From NCBI RefSeq assembly GCF_022898935.1, contig NZ_JALIRP010000002.1:682001-746000 (forward strand): a stretch of DNA of 64,000 bases, written 5' to 3'. Source of the DNA: Paenibacillus mangrovi (lineage in GTDB: Bacteria; Bacillota; Bacilli; Paenibacillales; Paenibacillaceae). The position numbers were made by a program, and so were the translations under genes. Shown one piece after another: positions 9,634 through 18,034 of the stretch. The notes below the pieces were generated by a model. It ran no database searches, was not told the DNA's origin, and saw nothing but the letters and a program-made list of their open reading frames with translations. Each line of letters opens with the position of its first letter. The first letter of the stretch is position 1.

Positions 9634-10026
9634 CTACTCTTCCAAAAACTTCGAATACTGCTCGGCGCTCAGCAGTGCCGACAGCTGCTCCTCTAGATCA
9701 CCTTGAACCTCGATTTCTGCCATCCATCCGCCTTCATACGGCTCGCTGTTTACGAGTTCTGGCTCATCACTGAGCTGCGAGTTGATTTTCGTGATCTCAC
9801 CACCAACAGGGCTGAACAGGTCCGATACCGTTTTGACGGATTCAATCGTGCCGATGCTTTCCTCGGCCTTGACTTCGGTGCCTTCATCCGGCAGTTCCAC
9901 AAACACGATATCGCCCAGCTGATGCTGTGCAAAATCGCTGATGCCGATACGCACTACATTGCCGCTTACCTTTTCAACCCATTCATGATCCTTGCTGTAC
10001 CAACGGTTTTCTTTCACATTGCTCAT
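9634..10026 (-). CDS. gcvH: Glycine cleavage system H protein
   Basis: 130 residues, the usual length. GcvH carries the lipoyl arm that shuttles the aminomethyl group between the P, T and L proteins. The lipoyl lysine is K65 in IESVKTVSDL, and the flanking GD(I/V)VFVELP strand is conserved. The start has GGAGAG about 10 bases upstream. It is the third gene after sdaAB and sdaAA, 72 bases behind sdaAA, and not next to gcvT/gcvP, which lie 5.5 kb away on the other strand. It therefore falls under the glycine riboswitch at 11.8-12.05 kb, so H protein should still respond to glycine with the rest of the system. Confidence 0.97.
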   Translation of the reverse strand: MSNVKENRWYSKDHEWVEKVSGNVVRIGISDFAQHQLGDIVFVELPDEGTEVKAEESIGTIESVKTVSDLFSPVGGEITKINSQLSDEPELVNSEPYEGGWMAEIEVQGDLEEQLSALLSAEQYSKFLEE

Positions 10027-10098
10027 TTGGTTTCAACTCTCCTTCGATTAATGTAATAATCCAGCTTTACCTTGGATGAGCCATCAATTGGTGTCTGA

Positions 10099-11007
10099 CT
10101 AAGGCTGTTTGGCTTCTTTGGCCTTTCTGCGGCGCTGCTCCACCAATTCTTTGGTCAGCTTGCGTCCGGTAGGCGTCGCTGCCAGGCCGCCTTTGCCAGT
10201 TTCGCGGTGCTTGGTGGGCATGGCGCTGCCTACCTCCAGCATGACGCCGATAACCTCGTCGGCTGGAATAACGCTCCCTACGCCGGCAAGAGCCATATCG
10301 GCCGCAGCCAGTGCGGTGACAGCCCCTAAACCGTTTCGCACGATGCAGGGGATTTCCACCAGCCCGGCGACCGGATCGCAGATTAGGCCCAGGCAGTTTT
10401 TCAGGGCAAGGCCGACAGCGTGAACCGCCTGCTGCGGCGAACCACCCCTTAGTTCTACCATAGCGCCGGCTGCCATGCCAATCGCTGATCCGACTTCGGC
10501 CTGGCAGCCGCCCTCCGCCCCGGAGATCGAGGCGTTGTTGGCTATGACATAACCAATCGCGCCTGCGGTAAACAAACCGTTAACCAGCTTGTCATCTTCC
10601 CAGCCGAAGCGTTCCTGGCTGCTTACGAACACACCGGGGATAATCCCGCAGGAACCTGCCGTCGGCGTGGCAATGATTCTGCCCATAGAGGCGTTCACTT
10701 CGGAGACGGCGAGCGCATAAGCCATCGCCTTGGCAGACGGTCCGCCGAGCGACGCTTCACTGTGCTGCATGTAATCCGCCACTTTCTTCGCGTCTCCCCC
10801 TGTTAGCCCGCTGCGGGATTTGGTGTTGCCGGTCAGCCCCTTCTGGACGGCTTCCTTCATGACCTGGTAGTATTCCGCCATCTGCCGAAATACCTCATCC
10901 ACAGGGACGCCCGTTTCCTTGGCCTGATCCTCTAGCATCACTTGGGCAATCGTTTTGTTCTCTTTCAGACAGATGTCTGCCAGCTGTTCCAGCGTTTCAA
11001 ATCTCAT
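10099..11007 (-). CDS. sdaAA: L-serine dehydratase, iron-sulfur-dependent, alpha subunit
   Basis: 302 residues. With SdaAB it converts L-serine to pyruvate and ammonia using a [4Fe-4S] cluster, not PLP. Visible: the SCGIIPGVF segment, and the C-terminal KNCLGLICDPVAGLVEIPC stretch that supplies cluster cysteines. GGSPQQAVHAVG also matches the family. The ATG at 11007 lies 7 bases after the sdaAB stop, and AAAGGAG is about 12 bases upstream, so the subunits are translationally coupled. It is cytoplasmic. Placed with gcvH, it links serine breakdown to one-carbon metabolism: glycine cleavage plus serine hydroxymethyltransferase makes serine, which this enzyme can drain. Confidence 0.97.
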   Translation of the reverse strand: MRFETLEQLADICLKENKTIAQVMLEDQAKETGVPVDEVFRQMAEYYQVMKEAVQKGLTGNTKSRSGLTGGDAKKVADYMQHSEASLGGPSAKAMAYALAVSEVNASMGRIIATPTAGSCGIIPGVFVSSQERFGWEDDKLVNGLFTAGAIGYVIANNASISGAEGGCQAEVGSAIGMAAGAMVELRGGSPQQAVHAVGLALKNCLGLICDPVAGLVEIPCIVRNGLGAVTALAAADMALAGVGSVIPADEVIGVMLEVGSAMPTKHRETGKGGLAATPTGRKLTKELVEQRRRKAKEAKQP

Positions 11008-11014
11008 AGGTCAA

Positions 11015-11689
11015 CTAGCTCCTTTGGGTCAAATCAATCATCGTTACTTCCAAAATATGCGGCAATCTTAGCATCTCTTCGATCAGGCTCCCCGTCGGAG
11101 CCGTATCCAATTCAAATACCGTCATCGCCGCCTCGCTCCGTCCTTTGCGGTCCACGTCCATGTAGCCGATATTAATGCCTTCGCAGCTGAGCAGGGAAGT
11201 CATATTTGCGAGTACGCCCTGGCTGTCGGAATGGGTCACTGCGATTGTCGGATACTCCCCTGTAATCTGCACATCAAAGCCGTTCAGGGAATAGACGGCA
11301 ATCGTCCCCCCTCCGATGGAGGCCGCAACGATCTCAGCCTTGCGTTCCCCCGCCGTTAGCATGATTTTCACAGAGTTCGGATGCGGGCCATTGCCCTTTC
11401 CCTGGATCCATTCCATAACCATACCGACCTTCTCGGCTTCAATATCCGCTTCAGGAATCCTTTCATCATCCGTATCGAAATTAAGCAATCCGGCCGTTAA
11501 TGCCAAATCCGTACCATGGCCCCAATACGTCTCGGCAAAAGATCCGAACAATGTCATTTGCGCCTTCTCTGGCTGGCAGCCAAGCAGCTGGCGCGCAACT
11601 CTGCCAATGCGTACGGCTCCGGCGGTGTGGGAACTGGAGGGTCCTACCATGGACGGACCGATGATGGAAAATACATTTTTGAATCTCAA
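11015..11689 (-). CDS. sdaAB: L-serine dehydratase, iron-sulfur-dependent, beta subunit (TTG start)
   Basis: 224 residues from a TTG at 11689, with AGGAG about 11 bases upstream. No in-frame ATG exists near the conserved N-terminus, and the chosen start gives MRFKNVFSIIGPSMVGPSSS, matching the known family beginning. A longer frame up to 11770 would add a hydrophobic run not expected in the family. The SSSHTAGAVRIGR motif belongs to the catalytic interface. The C-terminal half (about 145-220) is an ACT domain (ITGEYPTIAVTHSDSQGVLA), likely an amino-acid-sensing module. First gene of sdaAB-sdaAA-gcvH, directly downstream of a glycine riboswitch. Confidence 0.95.
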   Translation of the reverse strand: MRFKNVFSIIGPSMVGPSSSHTAGAVRIGRVARQLLGCQPEKAQMTLFGSFAETYWGHGTDLALTAGLLNFDTDDERIPEADIEAEKVGMVMEWIQGKGNGPHPNSVKIMLTAGERKAEIVAASIGGGTIAVYSLNGFDVQITGEYPTIAVTHSDSQGVLANMTSLLSCEGINIGYMDVDRKGRSEAAMTVFELDTAPTGSLIEEMLRLPHILEVTMIDLTQRS

Positions 11690-11807
11690 GGACTTCCACG
11701 CTCCTGTATAGATATTCACGTCAGGAAATTGTACAAATGTCAAAATACGGCATAACAACAGCAAAACCACCTGGCTCTGCTGTAAACATATAACTTATTA
11801 TTTCCAA

Positions 11808-12047
11808 AATAAAAAGACAGCAAAAAAGGTATGCAGCACCTTTTTTCTCTGTCCCTTGTACCTGAGAGTTTGAGCGAAAATCGGTCATTTCCGCGTTCCC
11901 CTTGGGTGGCTGACGCTCTCTCCAGAGCTGCGTCCGGCGACGGTTCCTTGTACCTGAGAGATTAGCCGCCTGCATGTGCGTACCTGCAGCTTGCTCCTTC
12001 GGTGCCGCCCTTTTCAGGGCAGTCTCTCCCGTTCGCCTTCATCCGCT
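11808..12047 (-). promoter_or_regulatory. Tandem glycine riboswitch with terminator, upstream of sdaAB
   Basis: On the minus strand two aptamers lie in series. The first begins GCGGATGAAGGCGAAC then GGGAGAGACTGCC and ends CTCTCAGGTAC. The second has CTGGAGAGAG and ends CTCTCAGGTACAAGGGACAG. A strong terminator follows (about 11850-11808): GACAG and AAAAAAGGT pair with ACCTTTTTT and CTGTC, then TTTTTATTTT. GGGACAG is shared between the end of aptamer 2 and the terminator, the usual ON-switch design in which glycine binding prevents termination. It controls sdaAB-sdaAA-gcvH. Confidence 0.92.
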
Positions 12048-12102
12048 ATATATTTAGGTTATTATTTATATTTTGGAACCATTTACAATCCTAATCCCCT
12101 TA

Positions 12103-12132
12103 AGAATAAAGCAGACGCAGCAGCGGTGTCAA
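12103..12132 (-). promoter_or_regulatory. Probable sigma-A promoter of the sda-gcvH riboswitch transcript
   Basis: Minus-strand TTGACA at 12132-12127 and TATTCT at 12108-12103 with an 18-base spacer. The start point would lie about 50 bases before the first aptamer. Confidence 0.55.
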
Positions 12133-12183
12133 TATAACAAAAAATCCGTTTCGAGAGATTGTCCGGCATCCTCTTTTTCAGGC

Positions 12184-12774
12184 TCAACTCTTCAACATTC
12201 GCATAAGTAATTCGACGCTGGGTGCTCCGTACTCCTTCTCGCCTACTTCGTCCAAGATAAGGCTGTTAATGACGTACATATACCAATTCAGCAGCTGGTG
12301 TGGATCTCCTGCAATAAATTCCCCGGACTCCTGCCCTTTGATAAATACTGGAACCAGTGGTTCAATCATGACCTCAGCAGAGTAGGACTCAAAAATCTTT
12401 GCCGCTTCCTCCGGAATTTCTTCCGGCTTGCGCGCAGCTTGAAGAATCAGCATAAAAGCATACTTGTTTTCACTCAGCATATTTTCAGTCAAGGATTTGA
12501 TTTGCTCATACGGTGAACCGGGTAGTCGAGGAACTTCCTCTGTTTCCCTTTTCCCTTCTTCCATCAATTCCTGTACGATGCTTATAAAAAGTTCATCTTT
12601 GGATTTAAAGTAACGGTAAATAAGCCCTTCACTGACACCGGCTTCCGCGGCAATCATGCTCGTTTTCGTACCCCCAAAGCCATGCCGAGCAAAAAGCTGA
12701 AGTCCTGCTTCCTTAATCTGAGCTCTTCGTTCATCCTTGATTTGATCCAGCTGTTTTTTATTTAAAGGCGACAA
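12184..12774 (-). CDS. TetR/AcrR family transcriptional regulator (cassette 1)
   Basis: 196 residues from a TTG at 12774 (GGAG about 10 bases upstream). The N-terminal helix-turn-helix (about 17-63) has FARHGFGGTKTSMIAAEAGV then YRYFKSKDELF; the C-terminal ligand-binding domain is unspecific. It lies 82 bases downstream of the alpha/beta hydrolase gene on the same strand, so it is probably cotranscribed with it and autoregulated through the palindrome at 13920-13954. It closely resembles the TetR protein at 59023-59619, which begins MSPL, also starts with TTG, and also follows an enzyme gene with a similar operator. The inducer is unknown. Confidence 0.9.
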   Translation of the reverse strand: MSPLNKKQLDQIKDERRAQIKEAGLQLFARHGFGGTKTSMIAAEAGVSEGLIYRYFKSKDELFISIVQELMEEGKRETEEVPRLPGSPYEQIKSLTENMLSENKYAFMLILQAARKPEEIPEEAAKIFESYSAEVMIEPLVPVFIKGQESGEFIAGDPHQLLNWYMYVINSLILDEVGEKEYGAPSVELLMRMLKS

Positions 12775-12856
12775 TGATCTCGATCTCCAATCTGTCCAAA
12801 AATGTTTTCCTCATTGTACCATGCCAATTCAGTCAGTTTGTAAGCATTTCTGTTGT

Positions 12857-13943
12857 TTATCGCTTCACCGTTGCAAGCGGGCGTACCCGATGGATTAATT
12901 CATCCAGAAACTGATCCGGTCTGCCGAAGCAAGCAAGATGTCCGGCATGCCTTATTGTCACAAATTCCTTATACGGAGCTTCTATTACCTCGTAGTACAT
13001 TTTAGCCACAGCGGTTGGTGTAATAATATCCGATTCTCCATGGAATATAAAGAAGGGAAGCTCAAAGCGGTTGTTGAACCTGCTATAGTCGAAATGAATC
13101 AACTCATCGTACAAATGCTCGAGGGAGAAATCCATTCCTTTGAAAATATCAAATATATCGCTTAACTTGTGATCTGGCGATGCGATCATGGAAGGCAGTA
13201 TTAAATCCATGATCATATTGGGTACCCCTCTTATGGCTTTGACGACCAGCTGATTATTTTGCTTAAAATCGTCCATGCTCCATTTTGACACGTCTGGTCC
13301 CATCTTCTCCATTAATTGAATCCCCTTCTTGCTACCAATGGATCTGAAAGCATCCAGCCTCGATTGGTAATATATATGTTCCGGGTCCGGGGCGTTCTGG
13401 TCTGTGCCCACATAAGCATAAAAAAGCTCTGGGTGCAGCGAAGCCATTAAAAGGCCGGTTAGACTACCTACAGAGCTGCCAATGAGGATTAGCTTGGGCT
13501 GGTTAAGCTTACTGCACAGATATTCGGCCACCTCGATTCCGTCCTGTGCGAGTCTGCCGAAGGTAATTGATCCGCTGCCATCTTTACCGTTTCTGTGGAA
13601 GGTTTTGCCCGCTCCGCGCTGATCCCATTGTGCAATCGTGAAGTACTTCTCCCAAGATCGTAGTAACGGATTGAAGATGGAATACGTCGAGCCTGGGCCA
13701 CCATTGAATGAACAACAGAATAGGGTTGTTTCTATCTTCCCCCCGGATCGTGATCCATTGGTCTATGCCGCCGATGCTGACAAAATCTGATTCAACTATT
13801 CCATTTGTCGAGTTCATTTCCAGTATTCTGGCGTTTTTACGTCTATTGCGTCCCCGAAGCATTATATCCATCAAAATGTTATTATTACTCACTTCATATC
13901 CCCACTTTCTTAAATAATGTTTTATAATGAGTGAGTTACTCAC
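12857..13943 (-). pseudogene. Alpha/beta hydrolase (prolyl aminopeptidase-like), frameshifted
   Basis: Two minus-strand frames together encode one complete hydrolase of about 350-360 residues. The upstream frame (from 13943, or a GTG at about 13886) ends its homology at LLFI. The downstream frame picks up immediately with GGPGS and runs to 12857. Removing one A from CAAT at 13706-13703 restores LLFIHGGPGS, the oxyanion-hole motif. Past the break the triad is intact: GSSVGS nucleophile elbow, GESDIITP acid, and AGHLACF histidine. IAQWDQRGAG resembles proline iminopeptidases. Either a recent inactivating insertion or a sequencing error. A TetR gene follows, and a TetR-type operator covers its promoter. 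Confidence 0.85.
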
Positions 13944-13954
13944 TCATTATAAAA
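13920..13954. promoter_or_regulatory. 35-bp perfect palindrome, TetR operator of cassette 1
   Basis: Seventeen bases on each side of a central T are exactly complementary. The core at 13928-13946 is TGAGTGAGT-T-ACTCACTCA, nine-one-nine. It begins at the -10 and covers the likely start of transcription of the hydrolase-TetR operon. The core matches the operator at 60656-60674 in design and in most bases. Confidence 0.85.
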
Positions 13955-13980
13955 ATAAACCATATTTTATTGATTGTCAA
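13952..13980 (-). promoter_or_regulatory. Promoter of the hydrolase-TetR cassette
   Basis: Minus-strand TTGACA at 13980-13975 and TATTTT at 13957-13952 with a 17-base spacer. The operator palindrome overlaps its downstream edge. Confidence 0.65.
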
Positions 13981-14075
13981 TAGATCTTAATCATTTTTCT
14001 GATCTTGTTTTTGCGATAGATTATGTCGTAGCTTGAACCCGTTAACACTCCTGTTTTTTAGCGCTGGATTTGGGC

Positions 14076-14144
14076 ACAAAAAGAGACAGGCAGAAGATCA
14101 AACATACCGTCCTTAAGACGTATGGATCTTCATGCTCTGTCTCT
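14076..14144 (-). terminator. Terminator of the ROK gene, copy of a glycine-riboswitch expression platform
   Basis: Long minus-strand hairpin (AGAGACAG pairs with CTGTCTCT, with inner stems) followed by TTTTTGTG, 40 bases after the ROK stop. It is nearly the same sequence as the terminator of the gcvT glycine riboswitch at 15463-15531 on the other strand: both contain ACAGAGCATGAAGATC, then CGGTATG and TCTTCTGCCTGTC, then CTTTTTGTG. No glycine aptamer precedes this copy. Confidence 0.85.
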
Positions 14145-14184
14145 GTTGTGTACATTAATCAGTTCAAGAAATGCAAATTCACAC

Positions 14185-15021
14185 CTACAATTGCATGCCG
14201 CTACGTATGTATTCGATGGCTCCGAGGGATACGATGCGCTCTTTGTCTTTTGCCGGGGCGATCAGGCATTGGTTGAACATATCTGGAAGGGTATGTTTTC
14301 GGGCCGTCTCCAGCGCATGCTCCATATAACCCGGATAAGTGGCGGTACTGCCCCCGATCACAATTACGTCCGGATTGAACAGGTGAATCACGTTCGTCAA
14401 AGCCAGCCCGAAATGCTCTCCTGCTTGTGCCAGCAGCTTCACCGTATCCGGGTCGTTCTCAGCGATCCGCTCCAGGAATTCCTCAATGCCGCAGCCTGCC
14501 TGCCTCAGAATACCGATCCCGCCTGTCAAACTATCGAGCGTTTTGGGCCCATTATCAGTTTGCATCATGCAGTAGCCCAATTCTCCGGCAAACCCGTGCG
14601 CACCTGTAATCATGCGTCCCTTCGAATATACGCCAAGAGCGATGCCCGAGCCGGCCATGATGACCGCAATGGTGTCCTTGTCCTTATAATTGACGGTTTC
14701 AGCAACCGCTGCGGACTTCACATCATTGATGAACCGAACCGGAAATCTGCCGCCACCAAAATAATCGGTCGTAATACCGCTCAGCGAGCCGATATCCGAA
14801 TACTTCACCCGATAATCACCTTCAACGAGACCGGGCACGGCCATGCCTATACCTTCCGGCACAAACGGCAGGCTTTTAATAAAAGCATCGATGTCATGTT
14901 TCAGCTGTTCCCGCGGGCAATCGAGCCCGGTAGGCACCTTTTTTTCCACATGCTCCCCATTCACCTGCGCGTAGAGATACATTTTCGTACAACCAATATC
15001 GACGCCGACCACTCTTTCCAT
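14185..15021 (-). CDS. ROK family sugar kinase-like protein lacking the zinc motif
   Basis: 278 residues from the ATG at 15021, preceded by AGGAGG 9 bases upstream; an in-frame extension to 15162 would add a hydrophobic run unlike the family. ROK proteins are hexose kinases or repressors. Visible: phosphate-binding VGVDIGCTK (about 6-14, the second Gly replaced by Cys), FINDVKSA with the catalytic base candidate Asp100, AGSGIALGV (123-131) and HGFAGELGY (142-150). The CxCGxxGCxE zinc loop usual in this family is missing, and the preceding His is replaced by Tyr150. It has no DNA-binding domain, so a kinase is more likely than a repressor; substrate unknown. It sits between the two glycine arms. 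Confidence 0.82.
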   Translation of the reverse strand: MERVVGVDIGCTKMYLYAQVNGEHVEKKVPTGLDCPREQLKHDIDAFIKSLPFVPEGIGMAVPGLVEGDYRVKYSDIGSLSGITTDYFGGGRFPVRFINDVKSAAVAETVNYKDKDTIAVIMAGSGIALGVYSKGRMITGAHGFAGELGYCMMQTDNGPKTLDSLTGGIGILRQAGCGIEEFLERIAENDPDTVKLLAQAGEHFGLALTNVIHLFNPDVIVIGGSTATYPGYMEHALETARKHTLPDMFNQCLIAPAKDKERIVSLGAIEYIRSGMQL

Positions 15022-15183
15022 ACCTGACCCCCTCCTAGGAAAAAAATAAATCTTGAAATTAATACCCTTACAAATATTGTAACGAGTCCAAATCAAAATC
15101 AGTACACTAAAAAGGTTGCGAATCCACATCATTATGTGAGATTCCTCCTTGCCACGGAACAAGACGCCTTGATGATAATCTTA

Positions 15184-15212
15184 TTGACATTCTCTAGGCC
15201 TTTGAGTATTAA
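15184..15212 (+). promoter_or_regulatory. Sigma-A promoter of gcvT-gcvPA-gcvPB
   Basis: Perfect TTGACA at 15184-15189 and TATTAA at 15207-15212 with a 17-base spacer, about 20 bases before the first glycine aptamer. Confidence 0.75.
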
Positions 15213-15233
15213 TGATAGTAAGACAATTCAATA

Positions 15234-15530
15234 GCGGATGAAGATAATGGGAGAGATTACTGATTCTTAGTGACGCCGAAGGAGTAAGCCCTTCCAAAGG
15301 GGTGAATCTCTCAGGCAAAAGGACCATTATCGGACGCATCTCTGGAGAGAATTCTTAAGCGAAAGAATCACCCAAGGGGAAATTTGTTGACCGGTGCTAA
15401 GCGGTGTGAACGTTTTTTAACCCTTATTGGCCCGGTAATCAGCAAGGTAACTCTCAGGTACCAAGGACAGAGCATGAAGATCAGTATGCCGTAAAAACGG
15501 TATGCTTGTTCTTCTGCCTGTCCTTTTTGT
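15234..15530 (+). promoter_or_regulatory. Tandem glycine riboswitch with terminator, upstream of gcvT
   Basis: Aptamer 1 starts GCGGATGAAGATAATGGGAG and ends CTCTCAGGCAAAAGGACC; aptamer 2 starts at CTGGAGAGAA and ends CTCTCAGGTACCAAGGACAG. The GGACAG at 15465-15470 pairs with CTGTCC at 15518-15523 to form a terminator followed by TTTTTG, with an inner GTATGCCGT/ACGGTATGC stem. As GGACAG abuts aptamer 2, glycine binding is expected to favour read-through into gcvT. The leader begins with the same GCGGATGAAG as the sda riboswitch on the opposite strand. Confidence 0.93.
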
Positions 15531-15563
15531 GTGAAGAAAATAATATAAGAGAAGGTGACTAAC

Positions 15564-16685
15564 GTGTCCGAGCTTAAACGAACCCCGCTTTACCCTTTGT
15601 ATGCCGAAATTCCAGGCGTGCGCTGCATCGATTTTGGCGGTTGGGATCTTCCCGTTCAGTTCAGCGGTATCCATAAAGAGCATGAGGCTGTCCGCGAAGC
15701 GGCCGGTCTGTTCGATGTGTCCCATATGGGCGAATTTATGGTGAGCGGCCCGAATGCCGAAAGCTTTATCCAGCATGTGACCGTAAACGATGTAACCACT
15801 CTCGTCCCTGGGCAGGCGCAGTACAGTGCTATGTGTTATCCAGACGGCGGCGTGGTGGACGATCTGCTAGTTTACAAGCTCGAAGAGCAGTCCTATATGC
15901 TGGTCGTCAACGCTTCGAACATCGACAAGGACTGGGAATGGCTGCAGCAGCATTTGCAGGATGGCGTACAGATGACCAACGAATCTGACGAAATGGCTCT
16001 CCTGGCGCTGCAGGGGCCCAAAGCGGAGGAGATTCTCGCTCCCCTCGTTGATGCTGATCTGAGCAAGCTCGGAGCGTTTCACTTCCTGCAAAATGTATCT
16101 TTGTTCGGCGCATCCGTTCTAATCTCGCGCACCGGTTACACTGGTGAAGACGGCTTTGAAATTTACCTGCCAGCAGCAGATGCTCCCGCCGTATGGAAGG
16201 GATTGCTTGAGCACGGTGACGCGCACGGCCTTCTTCCTGCTGGTCTCGGCGCCCGTGACACACTACGTTTCGAAGCCAAACTGCCGCTCTATGGACAAGA
16301 GCTGTCCAAGGATATTTCCCCGCTGGAAGGCGGCATCGGCTTTTTCGTGAAGCTGAACCAGGCGGATGATTTTATCGGCAAAGAAGCTTTGCAGCAGCAG
16401 AAAAATAGCGGTATTCCGCGAAAATTAGTCGGCGTGGAAATGATCGACCGCGGCATCCCGCGTTCGCATTATCCGGTGTATGCCGGCGACACGCAAATTG
16501 GTGAAATCACCACCGGTACCCAATCCCCAACACTTAAGCGTAACCTCGGGCTTGCCTTGATTGACAGCAGCCATGCCGCCATCGGTATGCAGGTTGAGGT
16601 GGATGTGCGCGGCAAACGTCTGAAAGCCGAAGTTGTAAGTGTACCATTCTACAAACGAGCCCGAAAAGGAGCTGACTCCCAGTGA
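15564..16685 (+). CDS. gcvT: Glycine cleavage system T protein (aminomethyltransferase)
   Basis: 373 residues from the GTG at 15564, favoured because AGAAGGTG lies 6-7 bases upstream and the protein then begins [13 protein letters not shown] as in the family; a GTG at 15555 overlaps that ribosome site. GcvT transfers the methylene carbon from the aminomethyl-lipoyl arm of GcvH to tetrahydrofolate and releases ammonia. Visible: FDVSHMGEF (about 46-54), [12 protein letters not shown] (about 191-202), [12 protein letters not shown], and the C-terminal barrel with [12 protein letters not shown]. First gene of gcvT-gcvPA-gcvPB, behind a glycine riboswitch; its stop overlaps the next start by four bases. 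Confidence 0.97.
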   Translation: MSELKRTPLYPLYAEIPGVRCIDFGGWDLPVQFSGIHKEHEAVREAAGLFDVSHMGEFMVSGPNAESFIQHVTVNDVTTLVPGQAQYSAMCYPDGGVVDDLLVYKLEEQSYMLVVNASNIDKDWEWLQQHLQDGVQMTNESDEMALLALQGPKAEEILAPLVDADLSKLGAFHFLQNVSLFGASVLISRTGYTGEDGFEIYLPAADAPAVWKGLLEHGDAHGLLPAGLGARDTLRFEAKLPLYGQELSKDISPLEGGIGFFVKLNQADDFIGKEALQQQKNSGIPRKLVGVEMIDRGIPRSHYPVYAGDTQIGEITTGTQSPTLKRNLGLALIDSSHAAIGMQVEVDVRGKRLKAEVVSVPFYKRARKGADSQ

Positions 16686-18034
16686 AGCACCGTTATCTGC
16701 CCATGACCGAGCAGGATCAGCAGGATATGCTGAACACCGTCGGACTGAACTCCATCGAGGAGCTGTTTAAGGATATTCCAGACGAAATCCGTTTTAAGGG
16801 TGAGCTGCCTGTCTCCAAAGCTCTGGACGAATACGCCCTCACAAGTCATTTGTCCGCGCTTGCCGCCAAAAACGCCAATGCCGACCAATACCCGAGTTTT
16901 CTCGGTGCAGGCCTGTATGACCACCATATACCGTCCGTGATCAATCATGTGGTATCAAGATCGGAATTTTACACAGCTTATACACCATACCAGCCTGAAG
17001 TAAGCCAAGGCGAGCTGCAGGCCATTTTCGAATTCCAGTCCTACATTTGCGAGCTTACAGGTATGGCTGTTGCCAACGCCAGTATGTATGACGGCGCCAC
17101 AGCCCTCGCTGAAGCCGGTTCTCTGGCAAGTGCCGCTACCAAGCGCAATAAACTTGTGATTTCCACCGCGGTTCATCCGGAATCCAGACAGGTGCTTCAC
17201 ACCTACGCGCATGGACTAGGACTTAAAATTGTCGAGATCAGCACCAAAAATGGTGTAACGGACATGGAGGAGCTTGCAAAAGCCGTCTCCGACGATACCG
17301 CCGCCGTGTTGGTGCAAAATCCGAACTTTTTTGGCTCGATTGAAGATCTCGCTTCCATCGGTGAACTGGTGCATGGCCACAAAGGCCTCATGATCGTAAG
17401 CACCAATCCTATATCGCTTGGACTTCTGGAAGCTCCTGGCAAGCTTGGCGCCGACATCGTAGTCGGAGACGCCCAGCCGCTTGGCATCGCCTCTTCCCTC
17501 GGTGGTCCGACATGCGGATTCTTCGCCGTGTCCAAGGATCATATGCGCAGAATGCCAGGCCGGATTGTCGGCCAGACGGTCGACCGCAACGGCAAACGCG
17601 GTTTTGTACTGACACTGCAGGCCCGTGAGCAGCATATCCGCCGCGAGAAAGCGACCTCCAATATCTGCTCGAACCAGGCGCTGCTTGCACTTTGTGCTTC
17701 AGTATATATGTCCGTGATGGGCAAACAGGGCATGATCGAAGTCGGCCAGTTGAATCTGCAAAAAAGCCTTTATGCCGCAAGCCGTCTCGCGGACATCCCT
17801 GGTGTGACAATGCCGTACACCTCCCCATACTTTAACGAGTTTGTGATCAAGCTCCCGGATGGCGTATCCGTTTCCGACGTGAACTCAAAGCTTCTGAAGG
17901 AAGGTTTCCTTGGAGGCTACGACCTCAGCCGTTCTTATCCTGAGCTTGAAGGTCATATGCTGGTTGCCGTGACGGAGCGTAGAACCAAAGAACAGATTGA
18001 TCAATTCGCATCCTTGCTGGAGGGCTGTTTATGA
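16682..18034 (+). CDS. gcvPA: Glycine dehydrogenase (decarboxylating) subunit 1
   Basis: 450 residues, GTG start inside GTGA shared with the gcvT stop. It is the N-terminal half of P protein, which is split into two genes in many Firmicutes. P protein decarboxylates glycine with PLP and passes the aminomethyl group to Gcv[10 protein letters not shown] and [15 protein letters not shown] are characteristic, as are [10 protein letters not shown] and the [16 protein letters not shown] segment. This subunit lacks the PLP lysine, which is on subunit 2, with which it forms an alpha2beta2 complex. Its last four bases overlap the gcvPB start (ATGA), so stoichiometric translation is likely. Confidence 0.97.
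   Translation: MKHRYLPMTEQDQQDMLNTVGLNSIEELFKDIPDEIRFKGELPVSKALDEYALTSHLSALAAKNANADQYPSFLGAGLYDHHIPSVINHVVSRSEFYTAYTPYQPEVSQGELQAIFEFQSYICELTGMAVANASMYDGATALAEAGSLASAATKRNKLVISTAVHPESRQVLHTYAHGLGLKIVEISTKNGVTDMEELAKAVSDDTAAVLVQNPNFFGSIEDLASIGELVHGHKGLMIVSTNPISLGLLEAPGKLGADIVVGDAQPLGIASSLGGPTCGFFAVSKDHMRRMPGRIVGQTVDRNGKRGFVLTLQAREQHIRREKATSNICSNQALLALCASVYMSVMGKQGMIEVGQLNLQKSLYAASRLADIPGVTMPYTSPYFNEFVIKLPDGVSVSDVNSKLLKEGFLGGYDLSRSYPELEGHMLVAVTERRTKEQIDQFASLLEGCL

Noticed and set aside
12780..12840. Second TetR operator directly before the TetR gene of cassette 1
   Set aside because: Searched for TGARTGA-type palindromes in the gap between hydrolase and TetR; none present, supporting transcription from the upstream promoter only.
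13489..13704. Third-frame ORF beginning MVAQARRIPSS in the hydrolase region
   Set aside because: It reads the hydrolase codons in a wrong frame; the true protein continues in the frame beginning GGPGS, proven by the triad downstream.
14122..15027. Open frame of 301 codons on the plus strand
   Set aside because: It lies antisense to the ROK gene, has no ribosome site or recognisable domain, and the minus strand encodes a clear kinase fold.
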